Positions 1 through 7,560 of a stretch of 33,563 bases of DNA are shown in pieces. Under the pieces are notes generated by a model, which was given only the letters and a program-made list of their open reading frames with translations, did not search any database and had not been told where the DNA came from. The position numbers were made by a program, and so were the translations under genes. The DNA comes from Bacillota bacterium (GTDB lineage: Bacteria; Bacillota; Clostridia; Christensenellales; Aristaeellaceae). The DNA lies in NCBI GenBank assembly GCA_023415145.1, contig JAEZLW010000085.1, positions 1 to 33,563 on the forward strand, written 5' to 3'. How positions within the stretch are numbered: the stretch's first letter is position 1; each line of letters begins with the position of its first letter.

Positions 1-88
1 TATTACCACTATCCTCCGGATGCGCCAAAAGGAACGGAAAGAAGGCATCCATCGTAAGAAGCAGATTGAAAGGAACCGATTGAGAAAA
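1..88. other. Left edge, no assignable gene
   Basis: Short open stretches run in from the left in all three plus-strand frames (stops at 55-57, in the hairpin near 104-106, and near 82). None is long enough to identify, and no start with a ribosome binding site is visible on the minus strand. It may hold the last codons of a plus-strand gene, but this cannot be decided here. Confidence 0.3.
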
Positions 89-118
89 CGTCCCCCGCCT
101 TTATAAAGGCGGGGGACG
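89..118 (-). terminator. Strong palindromic hairpin after the AraC gene
   Basis: A perfect 30-base palindrome with arms cgtcccccgccttta / taaaggcgggggacg. Read on the minus strand it lies about 10 bases after the stop of the AraC-type gene and is followed by CGTTTTCTC, a short T-rich tract, so it is best read as that gene's intrinsic terminator. On the plus strand it is followed by cacatttt, so it could also stop transcription entering from the left. Confidence 0.75.
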
Positions 119-128
119 CACATTTTGG

Positions 129-1046
129 CTATTTTCCTTGGAGGGTGACCCGCTTTACGGGCCGTGCCTCAATATATCCGCGGTAGCCCTGCGGTTCCAA
201 CTGAAAACGGGGGCCATCCTCATCCGCCCAAACGAAGCCATACAGCTCGGGGTTGTATTTCTCCATGGCCTCGCCCAATTCCGCTATGGCTTCATAGAAC
301 ACATCATTGTCAAAGGGCGGACCCTGGAACACCATCATTTGGCAGGGGGGCAGATCCATCACCTCATACCCTTCGGGCACTTCACCACTGTAATCAGCCG
401 GTACTTCCACGCCTTGGGCATATTCCGAGGTGCCTTCCAGGCGGAAGCGCTTGGGCAGCCACATGCCGATGGGCTCATACAACGCTTCCTTCACGCTGCA
501 CAATATGCCCCACACATCGCAGCCTACCTCCTCGCAGTAGGCAAAGTAATCCTCCGCTTTGCTGCCCCGCTTCAAAATCACCTTTCTTGCGGGCCGGTCG
601 ATGACCTGCACAAACACGAAGCCGGACTTTTGATCCTTTTCCATCTTTTTCTCTCCTCTTTTCAGGTAGCCGTAATATTCACGCACGTTGGAAGGCAGGA
701 ACAGGCGGATGGGCGGTGCGCTTTTTTGATACCGGTGGGGCGTTAAGCCAAATTCCTTGGAAAACGCCCTGGTAAAGCCCTCGTGGCTGTCGAATACAAA
801 ATCCAGCGCCACATCCAGAACCCGCACGTTTTCATCCCGCAGCTTGAGCGCAGCCTTTGTCAGGCGAAGCTGCCGCATGTATTCAAAGGGACTCCGGCCG
901 GTGAGTTCCTTGAACATGCGGGCGCTGTGGAAGGGGGAATAACCAGCCTGCCTTGCAAGCTCCAGCAGCGTGATGGGATCAGTAAGATGCGACTGAATGT
1001 AATCCTGCATCCGCTGGACCGCGTACACCTGCTGCCACTGATCCAT
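129..1046 (-). CDS. AraC-family regulator with GyrI-like effector domain
   Basis: A 305-residue transcription regulator. Residues about 8-107 form the AraC DNA-binding domain: a first helix-turn-helix around LLELARQAGYSPFHSARMF and a second around FDSHEGFTRAFSKEFGLTP, the usual signature. Residues about 135-300 look like a GyrI/SOUL-type ligand-binding domain, as in Rob-like and BmrR-like drug-sensing regulators, so a small amphipathic ligand is likely (family knowledge; the ligand is unknown). The start is fixed by AAGGAGG ten bases upstream. It is last in a run of six minus-strand genes, 141 bases after a Tag gene, and ends at a strong hairpin. It may be read through from the operon or have its own promoter; no convincing -35 was found in the gap, which also holds a copy of a palindromic repeat. 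Confidence 0.9.
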   Translation of the reverse strand: MDQWQQVYAVQRMQDYIQSHLTDPITLLELARQAGYSPFHSARMFKELTGRSPFEYMRQLRLTKAALKLRDENVRVLDVALDFVFDSHEGFTRAFSKEFGLTPHRYQKSAPPIRLFLPSNVREYYGYLKRGEKKMEKDQKSGFVFVQVIDRPARKVILKRGSKAEDYFAYCEEVGCDVWGILCSVKEALYEPIGMWLPKRFRLEGTSEYAQGVEVPADYSGEVPEGYEVMDLPPCQMMVFQGPPFDNDVFYEAIAELGEAMEKYNPELYGFVWADEDGPRFQLEPQGYRGYIEARPVKRVTLQGK

Positions 1047-1125
1047 GCGCTTGCTACCTCCTTGAGTATTCTACCTGAAAGGTGAAAAGCGTTTCTTGAC
1101 CTCGCTTGCGGTGTTTGTGCTCTTT

Positions 1126-1196
1126 CATTTTTCGGAAAGGGGTTCGGGGAAGGGTATTTCCTAAAAATCAGTTCTCCGTAAATGCCGTTATTCATT
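1126..1196. repeat. Degenerate palindromic repeat, copy 1
   Basis: This stretch just after the Tag stop codon resembles 10753-10818, which sits at the stop of another minus-strand gene. In both, plus-strand order is TTTTT, a G-rich arm (CGGGGAAGGG here), an ATTT..AAAAAT core, a pyrimidine arm ending TCTCCGTA or CCCCGTA, then TTATTCA. In this copy the hairpin is partly decayed: CGGGGAA still pairs with TTCTCCG through one G-U pair. Similarity was judged by eye. Confidence 0.45.
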
Positions 1197-1748
1197 TCTC
1201 GTCTTGCAAAAGCAGGCTTTCTCGTGATCGTCCACCACACCTACTGCCTGCAGGTAGGAATAAACGATGGTTGAACCCACAAAGGAGAAGCCGCGCTTTT
1301 GAAGGTCTTTACTGATGCGGTCGGAAAGCTCCGTGCGGCAGGGAGCTTGCGTAAACTCTGCCCAGTCGCCAACGAGGGGTTGAAAGTTCACATATGACCA
1401 CAAGTAGCGGTCAAAGCTGCCGTATTCTTTCTGGATTTGTATGAAGAACTTTGCGTTTTTGATGGAGGCGGCAACCTTCAACCGGTTGCGTACGATGCCG
1501 GGGTTTTCAAGCAGCTCCGCCACCTTGCCTTCGCCAAAGGAAGCCACTTTCTCCACATCAAAGTTCTCATATGCCTTGCGGTAATTTTCCCGCTTTCTAA
1601 GGATGGTAATCCAGCTAAGTCCTGCCTGAGCGCCTTCCAGGATCAGAAATTCAAACAGCGTCCTGTCATCATGCACAGGTTTGCCCCATTCCTCATCGTG
1701 GTACTTTACGTAAAGCTCGTCCGATCCTGCCCAGCCGCAGCGGTGCAT
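1188..1748 (-). CDS. tag: DNA-3-methyladenine glycosylase I (Tag)
   Basis: A 186-residue base-excision-repair enzyme that removes 3-methyladenine from alkylated DNA in the cytoplasm. Length and motifs match E. coli Tag closely: zinc ligands C4, H17, H175 and C179 all fall at the E. coli positions, and E38 and W46 of the LEGAQAGLSW base-recognition segment are kept. The frame is open further upstream, but that part overlaps the CPBP gene in another frame; ATG at 1748 has AGGAAG at good distance and gives the canonical RCGW start. It lies 35 bases after the CPBP gene in the same operon as a second, fused Tag at 2552-3700. Two Tag paralogues in one operon is unusual. Confidence 0.95.
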   Translation of the reverse strand: MHRCGWAGSDELYVKYHDEEWGKPVHDDRTLFEFLILEGAQAGLSWITILRKRENYRKAYENFDVEKVASFGEGKVAELLENPGIVRNRLKVAASIKNAKFFIQIQKEYGSFDRYLWSYVNFQPLVGDWAEFTQAPCRTELSDRISKDLQKRGFSFVGSTIVYSYLQAVGVVDDHEKACFCKTRNE

Positions 1749-1783
1749 GGAAACACTTCCTTTCTTAAAAGAACGACTATTCT

Positions 1784-2551
1784 TCAAAACAATATCGGCA
1801 TGATGATGGAAAACCCGGTAACCAGTACATTGCTGATGCTGTGCATCATCATGGGATACACTACGCTCCTTGTTTTCACATAGGCCCAGCCCTGGATGAT
1901 TCCCATGGCCAGTGCGTAAAGAAGCTGCAGTATGTTGTAATGCAGCGTGAATGGACTGGTGGTCCAATTGATATGCGCCAGGGAAAACATCACCGCGGCG
2001 ATGAGTACGGCAAGAGGCAGATGCACGCGGCCCTTGAAAAAACGGAACGTTTTTGCCGATAGCAGCGACAACAGCGTCACAGGAAAAGCCCGGAACAGCA
2101 ATTCTTCGCTGGGGCCGGATAAGAACAACTGGAATGATACATAGCCCAGCACATTCCGGGTGTTTACAAAATAAGCGAATGGTATGAATAGCGACAAAGC
2201 ATCCAGCAAAAACCACATGGCAAACTGATATATGGCTATGATTACCGTAAACCAGAACACAATGCGCATCCCGGTGTGCTTATCCCCCAGCCCAAGCTTA
2301 AAATCCACTTTGAAAAACAAAGAGAGGAAGGCCATCACCACAAAGCCTGCTACACCTTGAACAATGTGATGAATGGATATCCAGGCAAATGCACCGCTGG
2401 GATCAATTTTGTGATAAGAAAACAGGTTGGCGGCATGGACACCCATTTGGGAAAGAACTATCTGCACAGCAAAAATAATCAGCGCTGCCAGTGTGATGAG
2501 AAATGCCTGCAAAATGGGAGCCAGTGTCTTTTTCTCAAGCGGAGCGGTCAT
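1784..2551 (-). CDS. CPBP-family intramembrane glutamic protease
   Basis: A 255-residue polytopic membrane protein of the CPBP (CAAX protease and bacteriocin-processing, Abi) family. The three family motifs are present: E149-E150-x3-R154 in SEELLFR, F189-x3-H193 in FSLAH, and H237-x3-N241 in HSISN, so it is predicted to be catalytically competent within the membrane. About seven hydrophobic segments are visible. Its ATG directly follows the TGA of the Tag-nucleotidyltransferase fusion without a spacer, and its GGAGG lies inside the end of that gene, so the two are translationally linked. In other bacteria CPBP proteins serve in bacteriocin immunity, prenyl-protein processing or anti-sigma-factor cleavage; which applies here is unknown. 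Confidence 0.9.
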   Translation of the reverse strand: MTAPLEKKTLAPILQAFLITLAALIIFAVQIVLSQMGVHAANLFSYHKIDPSGAFAWISIHHIVQGVAGFVVMAFLSLFFKVDFKLGLGDKHTGMRIVFWFTVIIAIYQFAMWFLLDALSLFIPFAYFVNTRNVLGYVSFQLFLSGPSEELLFRAFPVTLLSLLSAKTFRFFKGRVHLPLAVLIAAVMFSLAHINWTTSPFTLHYNILQLLYALAMGIIQGWAYVKTRSVVYPMMMHSISNVLVTGFSIIMPILF

Positions 2552-3700
2552 TCATTTTCCTCCACGCGTATTACCTGGCAGCAAATTTTCAAGCCACCGG
2601 GCGGTTTTTGAGGGAGCGCCGTTTGTTATCATCCGCCAAAGCAATTCGGGGCGTGAAGCGCCTTGAGCCATAAGATGCGCCTTGATGCGCTCCGCTTTGC
2701 TTTCCTTGCCAGGCATCAGGTGGTACAGCACACACCAGTCCTCCAGGGCACAAAATGGAAGCATTGTGCCATACACAGGCCAGTCATCGCAAACGGAATC
2801 ATACTGGAATGCATGGCGGTACACACCTTCTTCGTGGCGTATGGCAAGTCCGGCCATCATATCCACCCCGACGCCCTCTACTTCATAGGATCGGAAAACG
2901 GCCGTTTCAAACACTCCTGCTGACCTGGTATCACCTTTTTGACCGATGGATATCAGTACTTCGTCTGCCTTTGTGGCATCCTCAAGCGCGACCATGAGGT
3001 CAATATCGTTGAAATCCTCACTCAGGCCGTTTCGGTAGAGCATAGCGGAACCGCTCACGCCAAAGTGAATGCCCGCCTCTTTGAGTGCCTTGCCTACACG
3101 GGCCAATGCCTGTAGTTTGCCTTGCGCGACCGGGGGCGATGGGGGAAAGGAAGCTTTTCGGAAGCAGCCGTTCACATGGTCGTCCACGATGCCGGCGGCC
3201 TGCAGGTGGGAGTAGATAACTGTTGCGCCCAGAAAGGAAAAGCCCCTGGCCTTCATGTCCGCACTGATGGATTGTGAAACGACTGTCGCAGCGGGAACGC
3301 TTGCATCATCCTCCACATGGTTTACAAGAGGCCGACCGCCAAAGAAGGACAGCAAATAGGCATCGAAGCAGCCAAACTCACTTTGTATTTGCAAAAATGC
3401 ACGGGTGTTTTTCAATGAGGCGTTGATCTTTTGCCTGTTACGGATGATGCCGGGGTTGTTATTCAGCAATTCCGCCTGTTCTTCTCCCCAGCCAGCCACG
3501 GTATTTGCGTCAAACCCCGCGTAGGCTTCACGATATGCTTCCCGCCTGCCAAGCACCGTCCTCCAAGAAAGGCCCGCCTGGGCGCATTCCAGCATCAGGA
3601 ATTCAAAATGCTTTTCCTCTAGGCAGGGCCGTGTACCCCATTCCTCATCATGATACTTTTTGAGCAACGGGCTCTTATCACACCAGGGGCAGCGAAACAT
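2552..3700 (-). CDS. Tag-type glycosylase fused to nucleotidyltransferase-like domain
   Basis: A 382-residue two-domain protein in one uninterrupted frame. Residues 1-182 form a second 3-methyladenine glycosylase I domain with zinc ligands C4, H17, H175, C179 and base-site E38 and W46 all present; RCPW replaces the usual RCGW. After a short proline-rich linker (185-192), residues about 195-345 resemble a minimal nucleotidyltransferase (pol-beta fold): G217-S218, then D232-I-D234, and a possible third carboxylate D280 in VGVDMM. This recalls AbiEii-like, MNT or resistance-type nucleotidyltransferases. Start: GGAGG seven to ten bases before ATG 3700. It lies 26 bases after the methyltransferase gene and abuts the CPBP gene. 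The glycosylase half is certain; the second half rests on motif reading. I know of no described role for this fusion. Confidence 0.85.
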   Translation of the reverse strand: MFRCPWCDKSPLLKKYHDEEWGTRPCLEEKHFEFLMLECAQAGLSWRTVLGRREAYREAYAGFDANTVAGWGEEQAELLNNNPGIIRNRQKINASLKNTRAFLQIQSEFGCFDAYLLSFFGGRPLVNHVEDDASVPAATVVSQSISADMKARGFSFLGATVIYSHLQAAGIVDDHVNGCFRKASFPPSPPVAQGKLQALARVGKALKEAGIHFGVSGSAMLYRNGLSEDFNDIDLMVALEDATKADEVLISIGQKGDTRSAGVFETAVFRSYEVEGVGVDMMAGLAIRHEEGVYRHAFQYDSVCDDWPVYGTMLPFCALEDWCVLYHLMPGKESKAERIKAHLMAQGASRPELLWRMITNGAPSKTARWLENLLPGNTRGGK

Positions 3701-3726
3701 AACCTTCTCCTCCGATAAGCGTGTTG

Positions 3727-4374
3727 TTACATCCTTCGGGCCAGCAGGAAATAATGCTTGCTGCTTCTTTTCTGTTCGTCAAAATCGTCCACATGGCGCA
3801 CTTTGATGATTTCAAACCCCGAAAACAATTTTAGAAGCCCATCAAAGTTTACGTAAAAATGGGGTACGTCCGTCTCCGCGCCATCGGTCTTGCACACGGT
3901 GTTTTCATCGATGATGGGGAAGCCGGCGTCCTTATATGACCAGGTTTCCTTGGAACACAGCGTCACATAAACCTCGCCTCCGGGCTTGGTTACCCTTTTG
4001 ATCTCGCTGATGATTCTCTTTGCTCCGGGCGTGTCGGTATGGGAGATCACATGGTAGGAAAACAGGCAGTCGAAGGCCGCATCATCATAGGGCAGGGAAA
4101 GCATATCCCCCTTTCGCACATCCATGTTGAGCCCTTCCTGCTGTGCCCATTGCATGGTGCTTTGCACACCTTCAGGCGACAAGTCCATGGCCGATACTTG
4201 AAAGCCGTGCTTTGCAAAGAAGATGGCATGGCGGCCCAGCCCGCAGCCCAGGTCCAGTATTGCTTTGTATCCAACGCTCTTCCATCTCTCGGCCAGATAA
4301 TAGCTTTCCTCGCTGGGGATGCGCCAGACAGGATTTTGCACCTTGTCCCAGTCCCAGGCTTTTGACTGCGTCAT
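3727..4374 (-). CDS. Class I SAM-dependent methyltransferase
   Basis: A 215-residue cytoplasmic methyltransferase. Motif I is D41-L-G43-C-G45-L-G47, followed by the acidic end of strand 2 in AMDLS (D64), motif II near GDMLSLPYDDAAFDCLFS and motif post-II in KRVTKPGGEVYVTL: the standard Rossmann-like class I fold. The substrate cannot be told; the closest general type is the small-molecule UbiE/TehB-like group. An upstream in-frame ATG exists, but ATG 4374 has GGAG seven bases before it and begins one base after the TAG of the DinB-like gene, so it is preferred. Second gene of the minus-strand operon that contains two glycosylases. Confidence 0.88.
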   Translation of the reverse strand: MTQSKAWDWDKVQNPVWRIPSEESYYLAERWKSVGYKAILDLGCGLGRHAIFFAKHGFQVSAMDLSPEGVQSTMQWAQQEGLNMDVRKGDMLSLPYDDAAFDCLFSYHVISHTDTPGAKRIISEIKRVTKPGGEVYVTLCSKETWSYKDAGFPIIDENTVCKTDGAETDVPHFYVNFDGLLKLFSGFEIIKVRHVDDFDEQKRSSKHYFLLARRM

Positions 4375-4375
4375 C

Positions 4376-4912
4376 CTATGACTCCTTTTCGTTGTAGGCA
4401 TACCAGTCGGATTCATTTAGGTCCAGGCTGCGCAGGATGCCGTTCAGGTATCCCACGTTATACATCACGTGGCGCGTTTGGCACAATACCACATCGGCAT
4501 AGGTGTGGTTTTCCACGCCTTTTATGATGCTCTCGCCCAGCATGCCATCGTGAATATTGTCGAAAAAGCGTTCCGTTTTGAATTGGAGCCTGTTAAGAAA
4601 GTTCAAAATATCCTCCCTGGATACCATAAGCGTCGAATCCACCTCGTGCTCGAACTCCGGGGAGATGTTTTTGTCAAACACCATGCTGCGGTACTCGCTG
4701 CCATCGTAAGCGTCGCGGAACCAGAAATCGATGAAGAATGCGGTGTGGAACACCTGATACCACACAGGGTAAGAAAAGCCGAAATAGCAGCTTTCCCATA
4801 CGCCCTGGGGACAAACCTCCACAAAGGTTTTCAGCATTGCCAGTGTGGAGGCAAACTGGCCTCGGAGCGATTCCACAGCCCGTCGGGGTTTACTTAAAAA
4901 TTCATTTTGCAT
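4376..4912 (-). CDS. DinB/YfiT-like putative metalloprotein
   Basis: A 178-residue protein, mostly helical, resembling the DinB superfamily of four-helix-bundle metalloenzymes, some of which transfer low-molecular-weight thiols to electrophiles or drugs. H56 in VFHTAFF and H148 in CQTRHVMYNVGY lie at the two places expected for metal-binding histidines; the third ligand is not obvious. AGGAGG precedes ATG 4912 by seven bases; the frame is open further upstream but that region holds the promoter. First gene of the operon, with a TATAAT promoter only about 25 bases before the start. Family assignment is by pattern and is less certain than for the neighbours. Confidence 0.7.
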   Translation of the reverse strand: MQNEFLSKPRRAVESLRGQFASTLAMLKTFVEVCPQGVWESCYFGFSYPVWYQVFHTAFFIDFWFRDAYDGSEYRSMVFDKNISPEFEHEVDSTLMVSREDILNFLNRLQFKTERFFDNIHDGMLGESIIKGVENHTYADVVLCQTRHVMYNVGYLNGILRSLDLNESDWYAYNEKES

Positions 4913-4933
4913 GAAAAGCCTCCTGTTTTCCTG

Positions 4934-4962
4934 ATTATACCATGGGCTTTTTGCCTGCGCAA
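4934..4962 (-). promoter_or_regulatory. Promoter of the DinB-methyltransferase-Tag operon
   Basis: On the minus strand TTGCGC (4962-4957), a 17-base spacer and TATAAT (4939-4934), with TGG just before the -10 (extended -10). The predicted start near 4927 leaves a leader of about 15 bases before the DinB-like gene. Confidence 0.75.
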
Positions 4963-4992
4963 TGACAGTGATGCAGTGACACACAAAACAAA

Positions 4993-5026
4993 CCCCCTTT
5001 CCTGTGCTGTAGTTCAGGGAAGGGGG
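4993..5026 (-). terminator. Terminator of the small membrane-protein gene
   Basis: Hairpin with arms cccccttt-cctg and cagg-gaaggggg (one T-G pair) around a ten-base loop. On the minus strand it is followed by TTTGTTTTGTG, a T-rich tract, about 20 bases after the stop of the gene at 5048. Confidence 0.75.
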
Positions 5027-5047
5027 CAAGCAACTTGATGGTAACTG

Positions 5048-5341
5048 TCAGGAGTTTTTCTTTTTCCTTCCGGGGAAAATGCACAAAACAGCACCGCCCA
5101 ACAGGGCCACCGCGGCGGCGATTGCAAAAACCAGCCGGTAGCGGATGAAGAAGTTCAAAAACGCGCTGTTGCCTGCCAAAAGGCCTGTCTGGCCCATTTT
5201 TGCCAGGCTGTCATACTGAACATCGAAATCTGCGGCTGTGGGGAATCCCGCCTCGTTAACACCCACGTATCCATAAACGGCAATGCCTGCGAGGATCACG
5301 AGGATTCCGGCCACGATCAATAGCAATCCTTTGTTCTTCAT
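5048..5341 (-). CDS. Small two-helix membrane protein of unknown function
   Basis: A 97-residue protein with a hydrophobic helix at about 5-27 and another at about 68-90, a 40-residue loop between them, and a basic tail (GRKKKNS). The lysines at both ends suggest both termini are cytoplasmic and the loop lies outside. I do not recognise a family. GGAAGGA precedes the ATG by seven bases. It is monocistronic: its own TTGACT-17-TATGAT promoter lies upstream and a hairpin terminator downstream. Confidence 0.8.
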   Translation of the reverse strand: MKNKGLLLIVAGILVILAGIAVYGYVGVNEAGFPTAADFDVQYDSLAKMGQTGLLAGNSAFLNFFIRYRLVFAIAAAVALLGGAVLCIFPGRKKKNS

Positions 5342-5400
5342 GGGCTATCCTTCCTTCCATACGTATCAGAGGTAACAAAAATCGACTGTTTTCTTGGATT

Positions 5401-5429
5401 ATCATAATATGTATGGTTCTGGAAGTCAA
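5401..5429 (-). promoter_or_regulatory. Promoter of the small membrane-protein gene
   Basis: Minus strand TTGACT (5429-5424), 17-base spacer, TATGAT (5406-5401). It lies about 60 bases before the start codon. Confidence 0.65.
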
Positions 5430-5454
5430 TATCCGTTTCACGGGCAGATAAGAA

Positions 5455-5480
5455 ATTTTCCCTTTCATACAGGGGAAAAT
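5455..5480. repeat. Inverted repeat upstream of glycosyltransferase gene
   Basis: Perfect eight-base arms ATTTTCCC and GGGAAAAT around a ten-base spacer, in the divergent gap 54 bases before the glycosyltransferase start. It may be an operator or simply a hairpin; no matching regulator is in sight. Confidence 0.4.
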
Positions 5481-5533
5481 AACCGCGACATGGAAATACT
5501 TCATATTGTCATAAAGCGTTAAGGAGGAGCCAT

Positions 5534-6478
5534 ATGCGCCCCGTATTATATGTGGTGGTACCCTGTTACAATGAGCAGGAGGTGCTTCCCGAAGCGTCCA
5601 AGCGTTTGAAGGCCAAATTGACGGCCCTGATAGAAGCGGGCCGCATCGATGAAAACAGCCGCGTGATGCTGGTGAACGATGGGTCAAAAGACCGTACCTG
5701 GGCTATGATTGAGGAGCTGCACGAAAGCGACCCGCTGTTTTCCGGAGTGAAGCTGTCCCGCAACAGAGGCCATCAAAACGCGCTGCTGGCAGGATTGATG
5801 ACCGCCAAGGAGGATGCGGACGTCACCATCTCCATGGATGCTGATCTGCAGGATGATATTGACGCCATCGACAGATTTTTGGATGAGTTTGAAAAGGGCA
5901 GCGATGTTGTGTACGGCGTGCGCAGTGAGAGAAAGACCGACACCGCCTTCAAGCGGATGTCCGCCGAGGGCTTTTACAAGCTCATGAAAGCGCTGGGGGT
6001 GGACATTGTGTTCAACCACGCCGATTACCGGTTACTCACCCGCCGGGTGCTGGAGGGGCTTTCTGAGTATAAGGAAGTGAACCTGTTCCTGCGGGGCATG
6101 GTGCCGCTGGTGGGGTATCAGAGCAGCACGGTAATGTATGAACGCCGTGAGCGGTTTGCGGGGGAAAGCAAGTATCCCTTGAAAAAGATGCTGGCTCTGG
6201 CGTTTGACGGCATCACGTCGCTGAGCATCAAACCCATCCGGCTGATTCTGGGACTCGGGGTCATCATTTTCATTTTCAGTCTGGTGATGCTTCTGTACGC
6301 ATTGATTTCCAAATGGACTGGCCGCGCAGACACGGGCTGGACAAGCATACTTGCTTCCATTTGGATGATTGGCGGGATACAGCTTCTGTGCCTTGGTGTA
6401 ATCGGGGAGTACATCGGCAAAGTTTACAGTGAAACGAAGCAGCGGCCAAGATACATCATTGAGAAGATTTTAAAGTAA
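5534..6478 (+). CDS. GtrB/DPM1-like polyprenyl-phosphate glycosyltransferase
   Basis: A 314-residue family 2 glycosyltransferase with two C-terminal membrane helices. The catalytic domain (about 1-225) starts VVVPCYNEQEVLPE, has the nucleotide-binding VNDGSKDRT and the DADLQDD acidic motif. Helices at about 230-255 and 270-295 and the tail GEYIGKVYSETKQRPRY are typical of the GtrB/CsbB/YkcC group, which load a sugar from a nucleotide sugar onto undecaprenyl phosphate at the inner membrane face for modification of cell-surface polymers. AAGGAGGA sits six bases before the ATG. A long hairpin follows the stop. A second glycosyltransferase follows from its own promoter; no flippase is present. 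Confidence 0.92.
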   Translation: MRPVLYVVVPCYNEQEVLPEASKRLKAKLTALIEAGRIDENSRVMLVNDGSKDRTWAMIEELHESDPLFSGVKLSRNRGHQNALLAGLMTAKEDADVTISMDADLQDDIDAIDRFLDEFEKGSDVVYGVRSERKTDTAFKRMSAEGFYKLMKALGVDIVFNHADYRLLTRRVLEGLSEYKEVNLFLRGMVPLVGYQSSTVMYERRERFAGESKYPLKKMLALAFDGITSLSIKPIRLILGLGVIIFIFSLVMLLYALISKWTGRADTGWTSILASIWMIGGIQLLCLGVIGEYIGKVYSETKQRPRYIIEKILK

Positions 6479-6504
6479 CTGCTACTATTGGCGTTTTCGC
6501 AGGG

Positions 6505-6548
6505 AACCTAAGAGGATGCCCTTTTTTAAGAAGGCGTCCTCTTGGGTT
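6505..6548 (+). terminator. Long hairpin after the GtrB-like gene
   Basis: Arms 6505-6520 and 6533-6548 pair over 16 positions with two G-T pairs (AACCTAAGAGGATGCC against GGCGTCCTCTTGGGTT). The stretch after it (cgttgcctttt) is only weakly T-rich. It ends right at the -35 of the next promoter. Confidence 0.6.
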
Positions 6549-6550
6549 CG

Positions 6551-6580
6551 TTGCCTTTTGTATGCAAAGCGTGTTATAAT
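6551..6580 (+). promoter_or_regulatory. Promoter of the second glycosyltransferase
   Basis: TTGCCT (6551-6556), 18-base spacer and a consensus TATAAT (6575-6580) preceded by TGT, an extended -10. The predicted start near 6587 leaves a leader of under 20 bases. Confidence 0.7.
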
Positions 6581-6604
6581 GACAAAAAACGCAAGGATAT
6601 CCGC

Positions 6605-7531
6605 ATGATTGATATTTTGCTGGCCACCTATAATGGCGGCCGTTTTTTGAGGGAGCAGCTTGATTCCTTCCTGTGCCAAACGGAGCAGGAGTTTCGCGTG
6701 CTGATACAGGACGACGGTTCAAGGGATGATACGCAGGCTATACTTGCGGAGTATGCAAATAAGCATCCGGACAAGTTCTATCTTGTATCAGGTCCAGCCC
6801 ATGAGAAAAGTCCCAAAGGGAATTTTCTGAGTTTACTTTGTGTAAGCGGTTCGGAATATGCAATGTTCAGCGACCAGGACGATGTATGGGACGCTGACAA
6901 AATAGCGCTTACCATGCTTGCCATGCGGGAAGGGGAAGCGCAGCATGGCGGCCAATGCCCCTTGCTTGTGCATACCGATTTGCGTGTGGTGGATGCGGAC
7001 TTGACGCCCATCGCCCCTTCATTCTGGCACTATCAAAAGCTGGATGAAAATCCGTCTCTTTCACGGCTGCTGGCACAAAACAGCATCACCGGCTGCACCA
7101 TGATGGTCAACCGGCCTCTTGTAGGGTTGATGATGAAGGCTCCGGCGGAGGATATGCTGATGCACGATTGGTGGGCAGCCCTTTGCGCCGCATCCATGGG
7201 CCGTATCCTGACGGTGGACAGGCCTGCCATCAGTTACCGCCAGCATGGCAGGAACCAGTTGGGGGCTTCGGGGGTCGACGTGGTTCGGGATGTGAAGAAA
7301 GCGGCTTCCAACAAAGAGGGTGTGCAAAAAAGGCTGTCAGATACATTTTGCCAGGCGGAATCCTTCCTGCGCTGCTATGAGGATGTATTGCTCCCCGGTC
7401 CGGCGGACATGATCCGGCGGTATGCATCCCTATCCAGGATGGGAAAGCTGGCCAGAGCATATACACTATTACGATACGGCCATTTGAAAAAAGGCTTCTT
7501 CCGCTGCCTGGGGCAGATATATTACTGCTAG
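6605..7531 (+). CDS. Family 2 glycosyltransferase (rhamnosyltransferase-like)
   Basis: A 308-residue soluble GT-A glycosyltransferase. It opens MIDILLATYNGGRFLREQL, followed by IQDDGSRDDT for nucleotide-sugar binding, the metal-binding SDQDDVWD, and MHDWW, the placement of catalytic residues seen in rhamnosyltransferases of the RgpB/CpsI type that build cell-wall polysaccharides. Acceptor and donor are not determinable. The frame is open upstream, but ATG 6605 with AAGGAT fits both the promoter start and the family N-terminus. It lies 29 bases before thymidine kinase and probably shares its transcript. Confidence 0.9.
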   Translation: MIDILLATYNGGRFLREQLDSFLCQTEQEFRVLIQDDGSRDDTQAILAEYANKHPDKFYLVSGPAHEKSPKGNFLSLLCVSGSEYAMFSDQDDVWDADKIALTMLAMREGEAQHGGQCPLLVHTDLRVVDADLTPIAPSFWHYQKLDENPSLSRLLAQNSITGCTMMVNRPLVGLMMKAPAEDMLMHDWWAALCAASMGRILTVDRPAISYRQHGRNQLGASGVDVVRDVKKAASNKEGVQKRLSDTFCQAESFLRCYEDVLLPGPADMIRRYASLSRMGKLARAYTLLRYGHLKKGFFRCLGQIYYC

Positions 7532-7560
7532 GCACTTATCAATGATAAAGGGTGAAGGAT

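Noticed and set aside
1749..2216. N-terminal extension of the stand-alone Tag to 342 residues
   Set aside because: The extension overlaps the CPBP gene in another frame; ATG 1748 has a good SD and gives a protein colinear with E. coli Tag.
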